From NCBI GenBank assembly GCA_017984755.1, contig JAGNYW010000017.1, forward strand, positions 1 to 54,758: a DNA stretch of 54,758 nt, given 5' to 3'. The DNA is from Methyloversatilis sp. Its GTDB lineage: Bacteria; Pseudomonadota; Gammaproteobacteria; Burkholderiales; Rhodocyclaceae. A model generated the notes under the pieces. It searched no databases, was not told the origin of the DNA, and saw nothing but the letters and a program-made list of their open reading frames with translations. A program made the position numbers and the translations under genes. Below, one piece after another: positions 25,806 to 35,621 of the stretch; position 1 is the stretch's first letter; each line of letters opens with the position of its first letter.

Positions 25806-26919
25806 GTGATGGTCGGTGCGTGTGTTCGTGAATGCCGATGGCAGGCGGCAACAAAGTCAGTCGTGCACGCACCCACCCACTCTGCGAGCTGTACTCAAGC
25901 GATGCGTGCCCGCCCGGCAACAGGGCTGACAGGAGGTCGAGCCCATGGCCCAGCCCCTTGTGTCCTGCATGGTTGAATTTAGGCGGAAGCACGCCGCAGT
26001 TACTGATATGGATCAACGTGCATTCGCCGTCACCTGAAATTTCGACTTCGACCACGTGCGGGTCATCCGTGACATGGCTGCAGCGCCGGTGCTTGACGGC
26101 GTTCATCAGCAGTTCGCCGAGCGACACGGCGAGTGGCACCGATTCGCTGTCGGCGAGCATCACGCTGCGGTCGAGCCGGGTGTCGATGCGGATCTTCACC
26201 CGGGTGTCGAACAGTCCTTCGATGGCGCTGGCGATCATGGGCAGCAGGTCGGACAGCGGAATCGGCCCGCCTCCCGAGCCACTCAGAAGTTCGTGGATGG
26301 TCGCGATGGAACGTACCTGGCTGATCGGGCCGGTCAGATCCGAGGCCAGTTCGGGATGTCTGCCCGCGCATTGCCGCAGCAGCCCGATCACACCCTGCAG
26401 GCTGTTCTTGATGCGGTGATGCGCTTCACGCACCAGACTGTCACGCTGCCTCAGCGCATCGTCCAGGCGTTTCGACTCCACACGCTGGCGTTCGGAGATG
26501 TCTTCCGCAATGCCGGCAACGAGCGCCCGGCCGTCGCCATCTAGCCAGGGGAAAACCCGGCCGTGCAGCCATCTCGTGCTGCCGTCCGTCGCATGCAGGC
26601 TGAACTCCGCCTCCGCCGCTTCACCCCGGCCCTGTGCATCGAGAAGGTTTTTCAGGTCCGGCCCATTCATCGGACCGACGCATGCGAGCCATACCGCCAT
26701 GTGGTCGGACCGGTTGCAGCCGAGCTGACGGGACAAGTCATCCATCGATGGGCTGGCGTGCAGCAGACGGCCGCATCGCGGATCGAATACCCAGAACAGC
26801 GTGACGATGGGTCCGGCCGCCGGCGGCCGGAGCTCCTTGCACTGGCGCGCGGCTTCGTCGGTGTCATCGACGCCCGCAGCGACCGACAGGTCGGGTGAGC
26901 TTGTCGGGACGGTATTCAT
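25789..26919 (-). CDS. PAS-containing HWE/HisKA_2-type sensor histidine kinase
   Basis: A 376-residue soluble kinase without membrane helices. A PAS-like domain (residues ~38-145) precedes a HisKA_2-type phosphoacceptor helix with REAHHRIKNSLQGVIGLL (~164-181, H167/H168) and an HATPase domain (LGELLMNAVKH ~270-280; GHGLDLL ~330). HisKA_2 kinases often pair with ANTAR regulators, and this gene overlaps one. I set the start at 26919, preceded by a G-rich site; the frame is open to 27078 but the extra 53 residues look non-coding. The signal sensed is unknown. Confidence 0.88.
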   Translation of the reverse strand: MNTVPTSSPDLSVAAGVDDTDEAARQCKELRPPAAGPIVTLFWVFDPRCGRLLHASPSMDDLSRQLGCNRSDHMAVWLACVGPMNGPDLKNLLDAQGRGEAAEAEFSLHATDGSTRWLHGRVFPWLDGDGRALVAGIAEDISERQRVESKRLDDALRQRDSLVREAHHRIKNSLQGVIGLLRQCAGRHPELASDLTGPISQVRSIATIHELLSGSGGGPIPLSDLLPMIASAIEGLFDTRVKIRIDTRLDRSVMLADSESVPLAVSLGELLMNAVKHRRCSHVTDDPHVVEVEISGDGECTLIHISNCGVLPPKFNHAGHKGLGHGLDLLSALLPGGHASLEYSSQSGWVRARLTLLPPAIGIHEHTHRPSHARFT

Positions 26920-27097
26920 GAGGCCCCCGTGTCTTTCCTCGTCTGTTCCGGAATCAAACGTACGGCGGAAGAGGTCTGCGCGGGGGCCGGGCGCTGGAAA
27001 TCGACATTCCGTGCCCCAGGGGGCACAGACGTGCATGGCTGGGGCGCGCGAAGTGTAACTTAAGCGGCGGGCCGGCAATGCCTTGCCGCGTGAAGGC

Positions 27098-27499
27098 TCA
27101 GAAGCGCTGCGCGAGAATGAGCGACCACACGAGCAGCACGTTCGTCAGCGCAATCATCACCGCAGCGGAACCGATGTCCTTGGCACGCTTGGCGAGCGGG
27201 TGGTGCTGAAGTGAAATGCGGTCGACGGTCGCTTCCAGCGCGGAGTTGAGCAGCTCGACGATGAGTACCAGAAGCACCGAGCATGACATCAGCGCCCGCT
27301 CGGTGCCGCTGTTGCCGAGCCAGATCGCCAGCGGAATGAGCACGCACGCAGCGAACACTTCCTGACGGAAGGCGTCCTCGTTGCGAAATGCTGCAGCAAG
27401 ACCTTCGTACGAGTAGCGCGTTGCGTTGAGCAGTCGGCGCAGGCCGGTCTGGCCCTTGTAGGGACTTTCTTCCGTCGGGATGCCTGGTTTGTCTGCCAT
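27098..27499 (-). CDS. dgkA: Diacylglycerol kinase
   Basis: A 133-residue membrane enzyme with three hydrophobic helices and the family motif ELLNSALEATVDRI (~85-98) that holds catalytic glutamates, after NEDAFRQEV near residue 40. It phosphorylates diacylglycerol released by periplasmic glucan or LPS modification enzymes back to phosphatidic acid. The nearest neighbour is tpx, 15 bp upstream on the same strand. Confidence 0.93.
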   Translation of the reverse strand: MADKPGIPTEESPYKGQTGLRRLLNATRYSYEGLAAAFRNEDAFRQEVFAACVLIPLAIWLGNSGTERALMSCSVLLVLIVELLNSALEATVDRISLQHHPLAKRAKDIGSAAVMIALTNVLLVWSLILAQRF

Positions 27500-27514
27500 G
27501 CCGGGTTGCGGTGA

Positions 27515-28018
27515 TTACTTCAGCGCAGCCAGTGCCGCGGCGTAGTCGGGTTCCTGCTTGATTTCGGACACCAGTTCGGCATGCAGCACCGTGTCGGTTT
27601 CGTCGAGCACGAGCACGGCACGCGCTGTCAGCCCGGCCAGCGGTCCGTCTAGGATTTCGACGCCGTAATTGGCCATGAACTCGCGGCCACGCAGAGTGGA
27701 TAGCGACACCACGTTCTTCAGCCCTTCCGTTTCGCAGAAGCGCTTCATGGCGAATGGCAGATCGGCGGAAATCACCATTACGACGGTGTTTTCCAGCGTG
27801 CCCGCCTGTTCGTTGAAGCGGCGCGTCGATGTCTGGCAGATCGGTGTGTCGAGGCTGGGCACGATGTTGAGCACCTTGCGCCGGCCGTCGAAGCTTTCCA
27901 GCGATACGTCCGCCAGATCCGTGCCGACCAGGGTGAAAAGAGGAGCCTTGGCGCCGCGAGCCGGGAAGTGACCGGCAAGGTGTATCGGTTTGCCGGCGAG
28001 CAGTACGGTCTGTGTCAT
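27515..28018 (-). CDS. tpx: Thiol peroxidase Tpx
   Basis: A 167-residue atypical 2-Cys peroxiredoxin. The peroxidatic cysteine is C61 in [14 protein letters not shown] and the resolving cysteine C95 in KRFCETEGL, the same positions as in well-studied Tpx enzymes. It reduces lipid hydroperoxides and H2O2 using thioredoxin. The start is set at 28018 ([11 protein letters not shown]); the open frame further upstream is a shadow within the adjacent gene. Confidence 0.95.
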   Translation of the reverse strand: MTQTVLLAGKPIHLAGHFPARGAKAPLFTLVGTDLADVSLESFDGRRKVLNIVPSLDTPICQTSTRRFNEQAGTLENTVVMVISADLPFAMKRFCETEGLKNVVSLSTLRGREFMANYGVEILDGPLAGLTARAVLVLDETDTVLHAELVSEIKQEPDYAAALAALK

Positions 28019-28067
28019 GCGGTAATCCTCCGGGGCGGCGTGCGGTGCAGGGAGCCTGATTGCAGGA

Positions 28068-29402
28068 TCAGGGATAGAACACGTAGAGGCGATAGCCGCC
28101 GGCGCCCGAGTCGGCCGGATCGATGAGCAGGCTGACCGACTGTTCCGATGCAGCATCGAATGTGGCCGACGGCGCGCCTGCAGGCAGATAGTCGGCAGGC
28201 GAAAGGACGCGTCGCACGACGGCCCGGTCGGCGGTGTCGGTCAGTGTGAGTTCAAGGTGCGGCCAGTCCTGTGCGAAGCCGGCGCTGTTGCGCAGCAATG
28301 CCGACAGCCTGAGCAGCGGTTCGCGACCGGCTTCGGGGGTCAGTTCCGATGCTTCGATGCTCACCTGATCGGGCTGGCGCGGCGCGGGTACGGTGCAGCC
28401 CAGCCGGACACAGGCATTTTCGAGCAAGGGCTTGAGTGCCGGTTGCGTCCGGGCGATCTCGCTGCGGAAATGATAGCCAAGCTGGCCGGCCGCCAGCAGC
28501 GCGAGCAGCAGGCAACCGATGACCCAGAGCGTGGTCTTGAGGACACTGCGCGCAGCGGGTGCTTCGTCGCCGTAAAGTTCGCGCCGGATGCGCTGCATCG
28601 CGGGGTCGCGCACCGGCTCCTGAGCGGGCAGTGGTTCCAGCAATGGGTCGCGCGCGCCGGCCGGGGAGGGCGCTTCGCCGGATGCGTCCACGCCTGGTCC
28701 GTACGCCGGCTCGGAAGGGACGTCCGACGCTCCCCCTGGCTGCGAGTCGGCTTCGTGCCGGGTGGCAGCAGCGCTGTGAGCGATGATGAACGCTTCGGTT
28801 TCGCCCTGCTGTCGCCCATCTTCGATTTGCCCGGCTTCGAGGTCGGCGGGCTGATCCGTTCCGGTGCCCGGCAGGTCATCCAGCCCGGACACTGCGTTGA
28901 GGTCTGCCTCGGCAGTGTCGGGAACAACGAGGGTTTGCAACGCATCGGCTCGCATTCGGTTGAGCTCGTCTGCGGTGCGCGATTGCCAGTAATCTGTCGT
29001 GCGCTCGACCAGCATCTCCATGTTTTCGCCGGGTTGCACGCCCGGGTGTGCCATGGGTCGCGCGAGATCGAGAACCTCGGTCGTGACCGCCGATGTTTCG
29101 GAACGCGCCTCCGCCTCCGGCGCATCGACCAGGTTGAGCGTGGCGTGGCTCTCTTCCGGAACGGCGATCGGTACTGCAATCGGAGAAATCGGAGCAGGTG
29201 GCGTTGCCGCCTCGTCGGTCGGTGCCGCAGTGATCTGCGCATCGTGCGCTGCTATGCCCGCCACCGCAGGAACATCCACCATCGCGTCCAGCGCATCGAA
29301 CACAGCCTGGCAGCGCCCGCAGCGCACCCGACCGTCACGCGCCCGGATCTGCGCCGTATCGACGCGGAAGACGGTGGCGCAGGCCGGGCAGCGGGACAGC
29401 AT
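28068..29402 (-). CDS. DUF3426 zinc-ribbon membrane protein
   Basis: A 444-residue protein. Two CxxC pairs at the N-terminus (C5/C8 and C28/C31) form an MJ0042-type zinc ribbon. A long acidic, proline-rich, probably disordered linker (~45-280) leads to one transmembrane helix (~287-305) and a C-terminal DUF3426 domain (~310-444). This family is commonly found next to prmA in betaproteobacteria; its role is unknown. The start overlaps the prmA stop by one nucleotide (TGATG). Confidence 0.85.
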   Translation of the reverse strand: MLSRCPACATVFRVDTAQIRARDGRVRCGRCQAVFDALDAMVDVPAVAGIAAHDAQITAAPTDEAATPPAPISPIAVPIAVPEESHATLNLVDAPEAEARSETSAVTTEVLDLARPMAHPGVQPGENMEMLVERTTDYWQSRTADELNRMRADALQTLVVPDTAEADLNAVSGLDDLPGTGTDQPADLEAGQIEDGRQQGETEAFIIAHSAAATRHEADSQPGGASDVPSEPAYGPGVDASGEAPSPAGARDPLLEPLPAQEPVRDPAMQRIRRELYGDEAPAARSVLKTTLWVIGCLLLALLAAGQLGYHFRSEIARTQPALKPLLENACVRLGCTVPAPRQPDQVSIEASELTPEAGREPLLRLSALLRNSAGFAQDWPHLELTLTDTADRAVVRRVLSPADYLPAGAPSATFDAASEQSVSLLIDPADSGAGGYRLYVFYP

Positions 29403-30331
29403 CAGACACGTATCCCGGTCAGCAGAACCCAGCCGTCACGTTCGCCGGATACCTGCAGTTCGAAGTCAGGGCGGTAGGCCGCTCGGACCATGTCCGTCTG
29501 GGCCGACAGAATGCCGGACAGGGCGATGCGTCCGCCGGTGCGCGTGAGCCCGCAAAGCAGGGGCGCCAGAACGGTCAGCGGGTTGGCGAGGATGTTGGCC
29601 ACCACGATGTCTGCCTGATGATCGATGTTTTCACGCGAATGAAGCAATTCCAGCACGGCGTCATTGCGCTGGGCGTTGTAGCGCGCAGCGTCTAGTGCAT
29701 GCGGATCGATGTCGGTGCCGGTGACCCTGATGGCACCCAGCTTCGCTGCAGCCACGGCCAATATACCCGAGCCGCATCCGTAGTCGATGACGGTCTCTCC
29801 GCCCGTGACCTGGCCATCCAGCCACTCGAGACAGAGCCGTGTGGTGGGGTGCGAGCCGGTGCCGAATGCCATGCCGGGGTCGAGCGTGATGTTGATCGCA
29901 GAGGGGTCGGGCCGGGCGTGCCACGACGGCACGATCCACAGGCGTGATGACACCCGGATCGGTTCGAACTGCGCCTGCGTGATGCGCACCCAGTTCTGTT
30001 CGTCAAGCAGCGAAGTGCTGTAGGGCGGTGGCGAGGTCAGACCAGCTGATTCTGCTGCCTCGGCCATCGCGGAAGCCAGGTCCGCGTCACGGTCGAAAAG
30101 TGCATGCAGCCGCGAGTGCGGCCACAACTCGACAGCGACTGGCAGACCGGGCTCGCCGAACTGCGGCCTTTCGTCGGGTGTGCCGGCATCGGCGTCCTCG
30201 ATGTCGACCGATAGCGCGCCCGCGTCGAGCAGTGCGTCGGACAACGCTTCCGCGTTGCTGGAATCGGCGAGCAGCGTGACGGTGATCCAGCCGCTTCCGG
30301 GCTGATCGCCAGTGTGCTCCCCGCCCGTCAT
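29402..30331 (-). CDS. prmA: Ribosomal protein L11 methyltransferase
   Basis: A 309-residue S-adenosylmethionine-dependent methyltransferase. The N-terminal L11-recognition domain carries the PrmA pattern [25 protein letters not shown] (in part, ~24-45), and the catalytic domain has the SAM motif [18 protein letters not shown] (~184-201) and the active-site segment VANILANPL (~250). The start ATG at 30331 overlaps the accC stop by 4 nt (ATGA); the longer open frame is an accC shadow. accB-accC-prmA order is frequent in betaproteobacteria. Confidence 0.93.
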   Translation of the reverse strand: MTGGEHTGDQPGSGWITVTLLADSSNAEALSDALLDAGALSVDIEDADAGTPDERPQFGEPGLPVAVELWPHSRLHALFDRDADLASAMAEAAESAGLTSPPPYSTSLLDEQNWVRITQAQFEPIRVSSRLWIVPSWHARPDPSAINITLDPGMAFGTGSHPTTRLCLEWLDGQVTGGETVIDYGCGSGILAVAAAKLGAIRVTGTDIDPHALDAARYNAQRNDAVLELLHSRENIDHQADIVVANILANPLTVLAPLLCGLTRTGGRIALSGILSAQTDMVRAAYRPDFELQVSGERDGWVLLTGIRV

Positions 30332-31689
30332 TTCACTTTCGCCGCGGTCTGATCGGCCAGTTTCTGTTCCAGGTAGTGAATGCTGGTGCCGCCATCGATG
30401 AAGCGCGTGTCGTGCATCAGCTCCTGATGCAGCGGGATGTTGGTCTTGATGCCGCTCACGATCATTTCGGACAGTGCGATGCTCATGCGGCGGATCGCCT
30501 GTTCGCGCGAATCGCCGTAGGTGATCACCTTGCCGATCATCGAGTCGTAATGCGACGGCACCGTGTAGCCCTGATAGACGTGCGAATCGACCCGTACGCC
30601 AGGGCCGCCCGGCGGGTGGTAGCCGGTGATCTTGCCCGGGCTCGGCGTGAATTTGTAGGGATCCTCGGCGTTGATCCGGCATTCCAGTGCATGCCCGGTC
30701 AGCTTGATGTCGCGCTGCTTGAAGCGCAGTTTTTCGCCGGCCGCCACGCGGATCTGTTCCTGCACCAGATCGATGCCGGTGATAAGTTCGGTCACCGGAT
30801 GTTCGACCTGGATGCGCGTGTTCATTTCGATGAAGTAGAACTCGTTGTTCTCGTAAAGGAATTCGAAGGTACCGGCGCCGCGGTAATTGATGCGGCGGCA
30901 GGCTTCCGCGCAGCGTTCGCCCACGCGCGCGATCAGTCGTGCCGGGATACCTGGGGCCGGCGCTTCTTCGATGATCTTCTGGTGGCGCCGCTGCATGGAG
31001 CAGTCGCGCTCGCCCAGATAAACCGCATTGCGGTGCGCATCGGCAAGGACCTGTATCTCGATGTGGCGCGGGTTCTCGAGGAACTTCTCCATGTATACCG
31101 ACGGGTTGTTGAACGCAGCACCTGCCTCGGTGCGTGTCATCTGCACCGCATTGAGCAGTGCGGCCTCGGTGTGCACCGTGCGCATGCCGCGCCCACCACC
31201 GCCGCCCGCCGCCTTGATGATCACCGGATATCCGATGGCACGGGCGATGCGGATTATTTCCTTCGGATCTTCACCGAGTGCGCCTTCGGAGCCCGGGACC
31301 ACCGGGACGCCGGCTTCCTTCATGGCGTCCTTGGCCGAAACCTTGTCGCCCATCAGCATTATGGTTTCCGGGCGCGGGCCGATGAACACGAAGCCGCTGC
31401 GCTCGACACGCTCTGCGAAATCCGCATTCTCCGAAAGGAATCCGTAACCGGGATGGATGGCTTCCGAATCGGTCACTTCGGCGGCCGAGATGATGGCTGG
31501 AATGTTCAGATAGGACAGGCTCGACGGTGCCGGGCCGATGCATACCGACTCGTCGGCCAGCTTCACGTACTTCGCTTCGGTGTCGGCTTCCGAATGCACC
31601 GCGACCGTGCGGATGCCCATTTCGCGGCACGCACGCAGGATGCGCAGCGCGATTTCACCGCGGTTGGCGATCAGTATCTTTTCAAACAT
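30328..31689 (-). CDS. accC: Acetyl-CoA carboxylase, biotin carboxylase subunit
   Basis: A 453-residue ATP-grasp enzyme that carboxylates biotin on AccB, the first step of fatty acid synthesis. It begins [17 protein letters not shown] and contains the ATP-binding glycine-rich loop [12 protein letters not shown] (~159-170), [15 protein letters not shown] and the catalytic [14 protein letters not shown] (~288-301). A GGGGG site lies 8 nt before the ATG at 31689. Between this gene and accB there is a partial copy of its first ~12 codons. Confidence 0.96.
   Translation of the reverse strand: MFEKILIANRGEIALRILRACREMGIRTVAVHSEADTEAKYVKLADESVCIGPAPSSLSYLNIPAIISAAEVTDSEAIHPGYGFLSENADFAERVERSGFVFIGPRPETIMLMGDKVSAKDAMKEAGVPVVPGSEGALGEDPKEIIRIARAIGYPVIIKAAGGGGGRGMRTVHTEAALLNAVQMTRTEAGAAFNNPSVYMEKFLENPRHIEIQVLADAHRNAVYLGERDCSMQRRHQKIIEEAPAPGIPARLIARVGERCAEACRRINYRGAGTFEFLYENNEFYFIEMNTRIQVEHPVTELITGIDLVQEQIRVAAGEKLRFKQRDIKLTGHALECRINAEDPYKFTPSPGKITGYHPPGGPGVRVDSHVYQGYTVPSHYDSMIGKVITYGDSREQAIRRMSIALSEMIVSGIKTNIPLHQELMHDTRFIDGGTSIHYLEQKLADQTAAKVK
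31655..31689 (-). repeat. Direct repeat, copy 1: first 35 nt of accC
   Basis: These 35 bases, the start of accC, are repeated at 31776-31810 with 31 of 35 identical, offset by 121 bp. The differences are at codons 2, 3, 4 (synonymous or Glu/Lys) and 10 (Arg/His). Confidence 0.85.
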
Positions 31690-31775
31690 TCGGTGCCCCC
31701 GCGGTGAAACCGCGCTGACGGCCTCCGGCCGCCGCGCGATCTGACTTCGTCGCTGCGCTGCCTGACGGCAGCTGC
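31690..31775. repeat. Hairpin-rich 86-bp insert between the two accC starts
   Basis: The segment contains a 6-bp inverted repeat CGCGGT-N3-ACCGCG and a GGCC-TCC-GGCC palindrome, and is extremely GC-rich. The structure suggests a short interspersed repetitive (REP/MITE-like) element, but no second copy was noticed in this window. Confidence 0.4.
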
Positions 31776-31810
31776 TCACCGTGGTTGGCGATCAGTATCT
31801 TCTTGAACAT
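31776..31810 (-). repeat. Direct repeat, copy 2: partial duplicate of the accC start
   Basis: Copy 2 lies 16 nt after the accB stop, which is the spacing expected for an original accB-accC junction. It opens a 42-codon frame (31810 down to 31682) starting [13 protein letters not shown], then running through hairpin-rich unrelated sequence and stopping at a TGA that overlaps the first codons of the intact accC. Confidence 0.85.
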
Positions 31811-31826
31811 GGTGTCGAATCCGGGC

Positions 31827-32270
<444 letters not shown>

Positions 32271-32328
32271 GATTGTTCCCCGCATGAACCCGCCGCGATT
32301 GCGGCAGGCATCTGTGCATATTTAGTAG

Positions 32329-32847
32329 TTATTGTCCGGTTTCGAGACGACGGAGCGCGAACTCGAGTGCCGCCTCGTATCCGTAGGCGCCCAGCCCGCA
32401 GATCACGCCGGTGGCGATATCCGACATGTACGAGTGGTGTCGGAAAGCTTCGCGCGCATGCACGTTGGACAGGTGTATTTCGACGAATGGAATGCCGACG
32501 GCAGCAAGCGCGTCGCGAATGGCCACGCTGGTGTGAGTGTACGCGGCCGGGTTGATGAGGATGAAATCGGTGTTCTCGGCACGCGCATTCTGGATGCGCG
32601 TCACAAGTTCTCCTTCGTGATTGCTCTGGAAGCAGTCGAGTGCAACGCCCAGTTCCAGCGCCCGCACCTTCAGTCGCGCATCGATGTCTGCGAGCGTCAG
32701 GTGGCCGTATATTTCCGGCTCCCTTGTGCCCAGCATGTTGAGATTGGGGCCATGCAGGACGAGGATGCGACGCGTCCTCAAGGCTTCATCGAACCTCTCC
32801 GGCTGCACGGCAGGTCTGGACGCCTTGCGGCGAGTTGTAGGCTGCAT
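32329..32847 (-). CDS. aroQ: 3-dehydroquinate dehydratase, type II
   Basis: A 172-residue type II enzyme of the shikimate pathway, dehydrating 3-dehydroquinate. It shows [20 protein letters not shown] (in part, ~29-48, active-site Asn, Arg and Tyr), the QSNHEGELV segment (~73) and [16 protein letters not shown] (~122) with the catalytic histidine region. The first ~25 residues (basic) are longer than usual; the only in-frame ATG before the core is at 32847, though a non-ATG start nearer residue 26 is possible. Confidence 0.94.
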   Translation of the reverse strand: MQPTTRRKASRPAVQPERFDEALRTRRILVLHGPNLNMLGTREPEIYGHLTLADIDARLKVRALELGVALDCFQSNHEGELVTRIQNARAENTDFILINPAAYTHTSVAIRDALAAVGIPFVEIHLSNVHAREAFRHHSYMSDIATGVICGLGAYGYEAALEFALRRLETGQ

Positions 32848-32910
32848 GGCTGCAAGTTTGCCGGACTTGACTGCAACTTGTCCAGCCGCACCACTGCTTG
32901 CCGATACTGT

Positions 32911-33447
32911 TCAGCGAAGTTTTGCGAGCAGTATCTGTTCCAGTTCATCTTCCTTGTAAGTGCCGAGCCGGCGCTCCAGAAGCTGCCCGTCCGGGCCGAA
33001 AATGGCAGTGAAGGGCATGCCCTGAGACGTATTCCCGAGGTCTGCGGAAACCTGGATTGCGTCGGCGCCGCCAATCAGGAGAGGATAGTCCACACCGTCT
33101 TCCTTCATGAACTGCCGCACGTTCTCCGCGTTATCGATGCCGATGCCGACGAATTGCACGCCACGGTCACGCAAGCGACCTGCAATGCGGGAGAACCCGG
33201 GCATCTCTTCACGGCAGGGAGGGCACCAGGTCGCCCAGAAATTCACCACCAGCAGCTTGCCACGCCATGCTGAAAACGGCATTTCGACGCCGTTCGCATC
33301 GGCCAGTCTGAGCGCGTCCAGTCGTTCGACGGTCACTGCAGGTGCCTCGGTGAGCCGGGGCTGGCGGGACAGCGAGCTCCAGACCCCCGCGGCGCCCGCG
33401 CCGACCACGATAAGCGCGATCAGGCTCCGTCGCAGCCAGACATTCAT
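32911..33447 (-). CDS. TlpA-family membrane-anchored thioredoxin
   Basis: A 178-residue protein with an uncleaved N-terminal anchor (~7-24) and a periplasmic thioredoxin fold with the redox motif WCPPC (C75, C78) and a cis-proline in GMPFTAIFG. TlpA/ResA-type proteins reduce disulfides in the periplasm, often for cytochrome c or oxidase CuA maturation; the caa3 oxidase operon lies 3 kb away. The ATG overlaps the stop of the upstream unknown gene by 4 nt (ATGA). Confidence 0.9.
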   Translation of the reverse strand: MNVWLRRSLIALIVVGAGAAGVWSSLSRQPRLTEAPAVTVERLDALRLADANGVEMPFSAWRGKLLVVNFWATWCPPCREEMPGFSRIAGRLRDRGVQFVGIGIDNAENVRQFMKEDGVDYPLLIGGADAIQVSADLGNTSQGMPFTAIFGPDGQLLERRLGTYKEDELEQILLAKLR

Positions 33448-34016
33448 CCTTCGGCCTCCTCTGTGTCAAGCAGCGCGCGCAGGGATTCGGCGCGCATCCG
33501 CTCGCGTCCGCGCGAGCGCTCAAGTGCGATCGGGAACACCGCAAGTTCCACCGGCAGATCGTCCCAGTCGAACAGCAGCGTCGTTTCAGGTCCGTTGCGG
33601 TCGGGTCGGCGCGGATCGCGCGAATCGAAGTCGACGCCGTTGTTGAGCAGGAACAGTTCGACATCCTTTGCGCTGTCCGCGAATACATGCAGTTCGATCG
33701 ATGTGAAGCGGCCGGCGGTACCGTCGACCACGCCACCCGCCGCATATGGGTGGAAGCGATCGAGTTCTGCCATCAGGGCAAGCGCGGCAGTGCGCAGCGC
33801 ACGCAGTTGCTCCGGTTGTTCGTCGGCGAGGTACAGCGCCTGATAGGTCCGTACGGCTTCCTCGACCTCGGCGTTGTTCGGCAAATCTTCGTTCGGCCCC
33901 ACGCCGAGCTGGCGAGCGGCCTTCCGCTTGGCCAGACCGTAGTCGCGGATGCCTTCTTCGGCGATGAGGCGCGCGGCTGCACTCGCGATCTGTCGTCTCA
34001 GGGTGCTGGGGCGCAT
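33444..34016 (-). CDS. Conserved protein of unknown function
   Basis: A 190-residue cytoplasmic-type protein without signal or membrane segments. The N-terminal half is helical (RQIASAAARLIAEEGIRDYGLAKRKAARQLG), the C-terminal half mixes beta strands (IELHVFADSAKDVELFLLNNGVDF). From memory, proteins like this sit beside mpl and tlpA-like genes in betaproteobacteria; no function is known to me. It overlaps tlpA by 4 nt and is divergent from mpl, sharing a 72-bp promoter gap. Confidence 0.75.
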   Translation of the reverse strand: MRPSTLRRQIASAAARLIAEEGIRDYGLAKRKAARQLGVGPNEDLPNNAEVEEAVRTYQALYLADEQPEQLRALRTAALALMAELDRFHPYAAGGVVDGTAGRFTSIELHVFADSAKDVELFLLNNGVDFDSRDPRRPDRNGPETTLLFDWDDLPVELAVFPIALERSRGRERMRAESLRALLDTEEAEG

Positions 34017-34088
34017 GATGGAAGCTGCAGGGGTGGGCGGGCGCCCGGGTTGATAGAATCTGCGGTCATGTTCTCACATCGGTCAGCC

Positions 34089-35441
34089 ATGCACATTCAC
34101 ATCCTCGGCATCTGCGGCACCTTCATGGGCGGGCTCGCTGCCCTTGCACGCGAAGCCGGACACCGGGTCAGCGGCTGCGATGCCAGTGTTTATCCTCCGA
34201 TGAGTACGCAGCTCGAACAGATCGGCATCGCGCTGATCGACGGCTATGACCCGGCGCAGGCCGATTTGTTGCCGGACTTGTTCGTGGTCGGCAACGCCGT
34301 GTCGCGGGGCAATCCGCTGCTGGAGGAAATCCTGAATCGCGGTCTGCCCTATGTCTCCGGCCCGCAATGGCTGGCGGAGCACGTGCTTGCAGGCCGTTGG
34401 GTGCTCGCAGTTGCCGGCACGCACGGCAAGACGACGACCACATCAATGCTTGCATGGATGCTCGAGGATGCCGGACTGAAGCCAGGCTTCCTGATCGGCG
34501 GCGTACCGCAGAATTTCGGCGTGTCCGCCCGGCTTGGCGATGCGCCGTTCTTCGTGATCGAGGCCGACGAATACGACACCGCGTTCTGCGACAAGCGATC
34601 GAAGTTCGTGCATTACCGCCCGCGCACCGCCATCCTGAATAATCTGGAGTTCGATCACGCCGATATCTTCGCTGATCTTGCAGCGATCGAGACGCAGTTC
34701 CATCATCTCGTGCGTACCATCCCTGGCGCCGGCAGAATCGTTGCCAACGCCGCCGAGGTGTCGCTGCACCGCGTGATGGATCGAGGCGTATGGAGTGAAG
34801 TGGAGTGGTTCAACGACTCATCGGGCTGGAGCGTGCGGGGCGCCGGGCATGAACTCAGGGTGTGCGGCCCTGCCGGGGAAGACGTGCGCGGCAGTCTTTC
34901 GATGCCCGGCATGCACAACGCCAGCAATGCACTGGCGGCCATGCTGGCGGCGCGGCACGTCGGTGTGACGCCCGGGCGTGCTTTCGATGCCCTCCAGCGC
35001 TTTCTCGGCATCCGCCGCCGTCTTGAGCGCGTTGGCGACGCAGCGGGCGTGACCGTCTATGACGATTTTGCGCACCATCCGACCGCGATCGACGAAACCC
35101 TGCGTGCCCTGCGCTCGGAAGTCGGTGCTGCCCGCATCGTCGCTGTGATCGAGCCGCGTTCCAACACCATGAAGCTCGGTGTAATGAAGGCCCGGTTGCC
35201 CGGCGCGCTGGAGCAGGCGGACATCGCATTCTGTCTGGGTGGTCAGTCGCTGGGCTGGGATGCTCGCGCAGCGCTGGAACCGCTGGGCGCGCGCGGCCGC
35301 GTTGAGGCAAGCCTGGACGATCTGCTTGATTCGCTGCTCGTCGAATTGCGTCCCGGTGATCACGTTCTGGTGATGAGCAACGGTGGTTTCGGCGGCATTC
35401 ATGGGAAGCTGCTCGCGCGGCTCGCGTCTGCATCTCGTTGA
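34089..35441 (+). CDS. mpl: UDP-N-acetylmuramate:L-alanyl-gamma-D-glutamyl-meso-diaminopimelate ligase
   Basis: A 450-residue Mur ligase that reattaches recycled murein tripeptide to UDP-MurNAc. It starts MHIHILGICGTFMGGLAAL, has the ATP-binding loop AGTHGKTTT (~109-117), the central EADEYDTAFCDKRSK segment (~157-171) typical of Mpl rather than MurC, and a C-terminal domain with YDDFAHHPTAI (~323-333). The start at 34089 fits the family better than the ATG seven codons upstream at 34068. Confidence 0.95.
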   Translation: MHIHILGICGTFMGGLAALAREAGHRVSGCDASVYPPMSTQLEQIGIALIDGYDPAQADLLPDLFVVGNAVSRGNPLLEEILNRGLPYVSGPQWLAEHVLAGRWVLAVAGTHGKTTTTSMLAWMLEDAGLKPGFLIGGVPQNFGVSARLGDAPFFVIEADEYDTAFCDKRSKFVHYRPRTAILNNLEFDHADIFADLAAIETQFHHLVRTIPGAGRIVANAAEVSLHRVMDRGVWSEVEWFNDSSGWSVRGAGHELRVCGPAGEDVRGSLSMPGMHNASNALAAMLAARHVGVTPGRAFDALQRFLGIRRRLERVGDAAGVTVYDDFAHHPTAIDETLRALRSEVGAARIVAVIEPRSNTMKLGVMKARLPGALEQADIAFCLGGQSLGWDARAALEPLGARGRVEASLDDLLDSLLVELRPGDHVLVMSNGGFGGIHGKLLARLASASR

Positions 35442-35479
35442 AATGGCGCAGACAAGGCTGTGCGATTGCTCCGTCGTTC

Positions 35480-35514
35480 GCCGGGTCTCCGGCCGAGAGC
35501 ACCCCGGCCTTTTA
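35480..35514 (+). terminator. Probable terminator after mpl
   Basis: A two-part hairpin, GCCGGG-TCTC paired with GAGA and CCCGGC with a 4-nt bulge (GCAC), followed by CTTTTA, 39 bp past the mpl stop. Confidence 0.55.
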
Positions 35515-35621
35515 TGTATGCAGGCTGGGTTTGTCACGCAAGATGACTGCGATGGACGGAATGGCAGCGTTTGTTTTACGCGCTCTGCGATGTTGATAAG
35601 CACCGTACGCTGTGCTAGCTT

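Larger units (their letters stand above)
31682..31810 (-). pseudogene. Truncated accC-like leader frame between accB and accC
   Basis: The first 12 codons match the AccC N-terminus; the rest ([11 protein letters not shown]-like composition) does not. The frame ends eight bases inside accC, so if translated it could couple ribosomes onto accC. It lacks a strong Shine-Dalgarno. Most likely it is a scar of a short insertion that rebuilt the accC start downstream. Confidence 0.55.
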
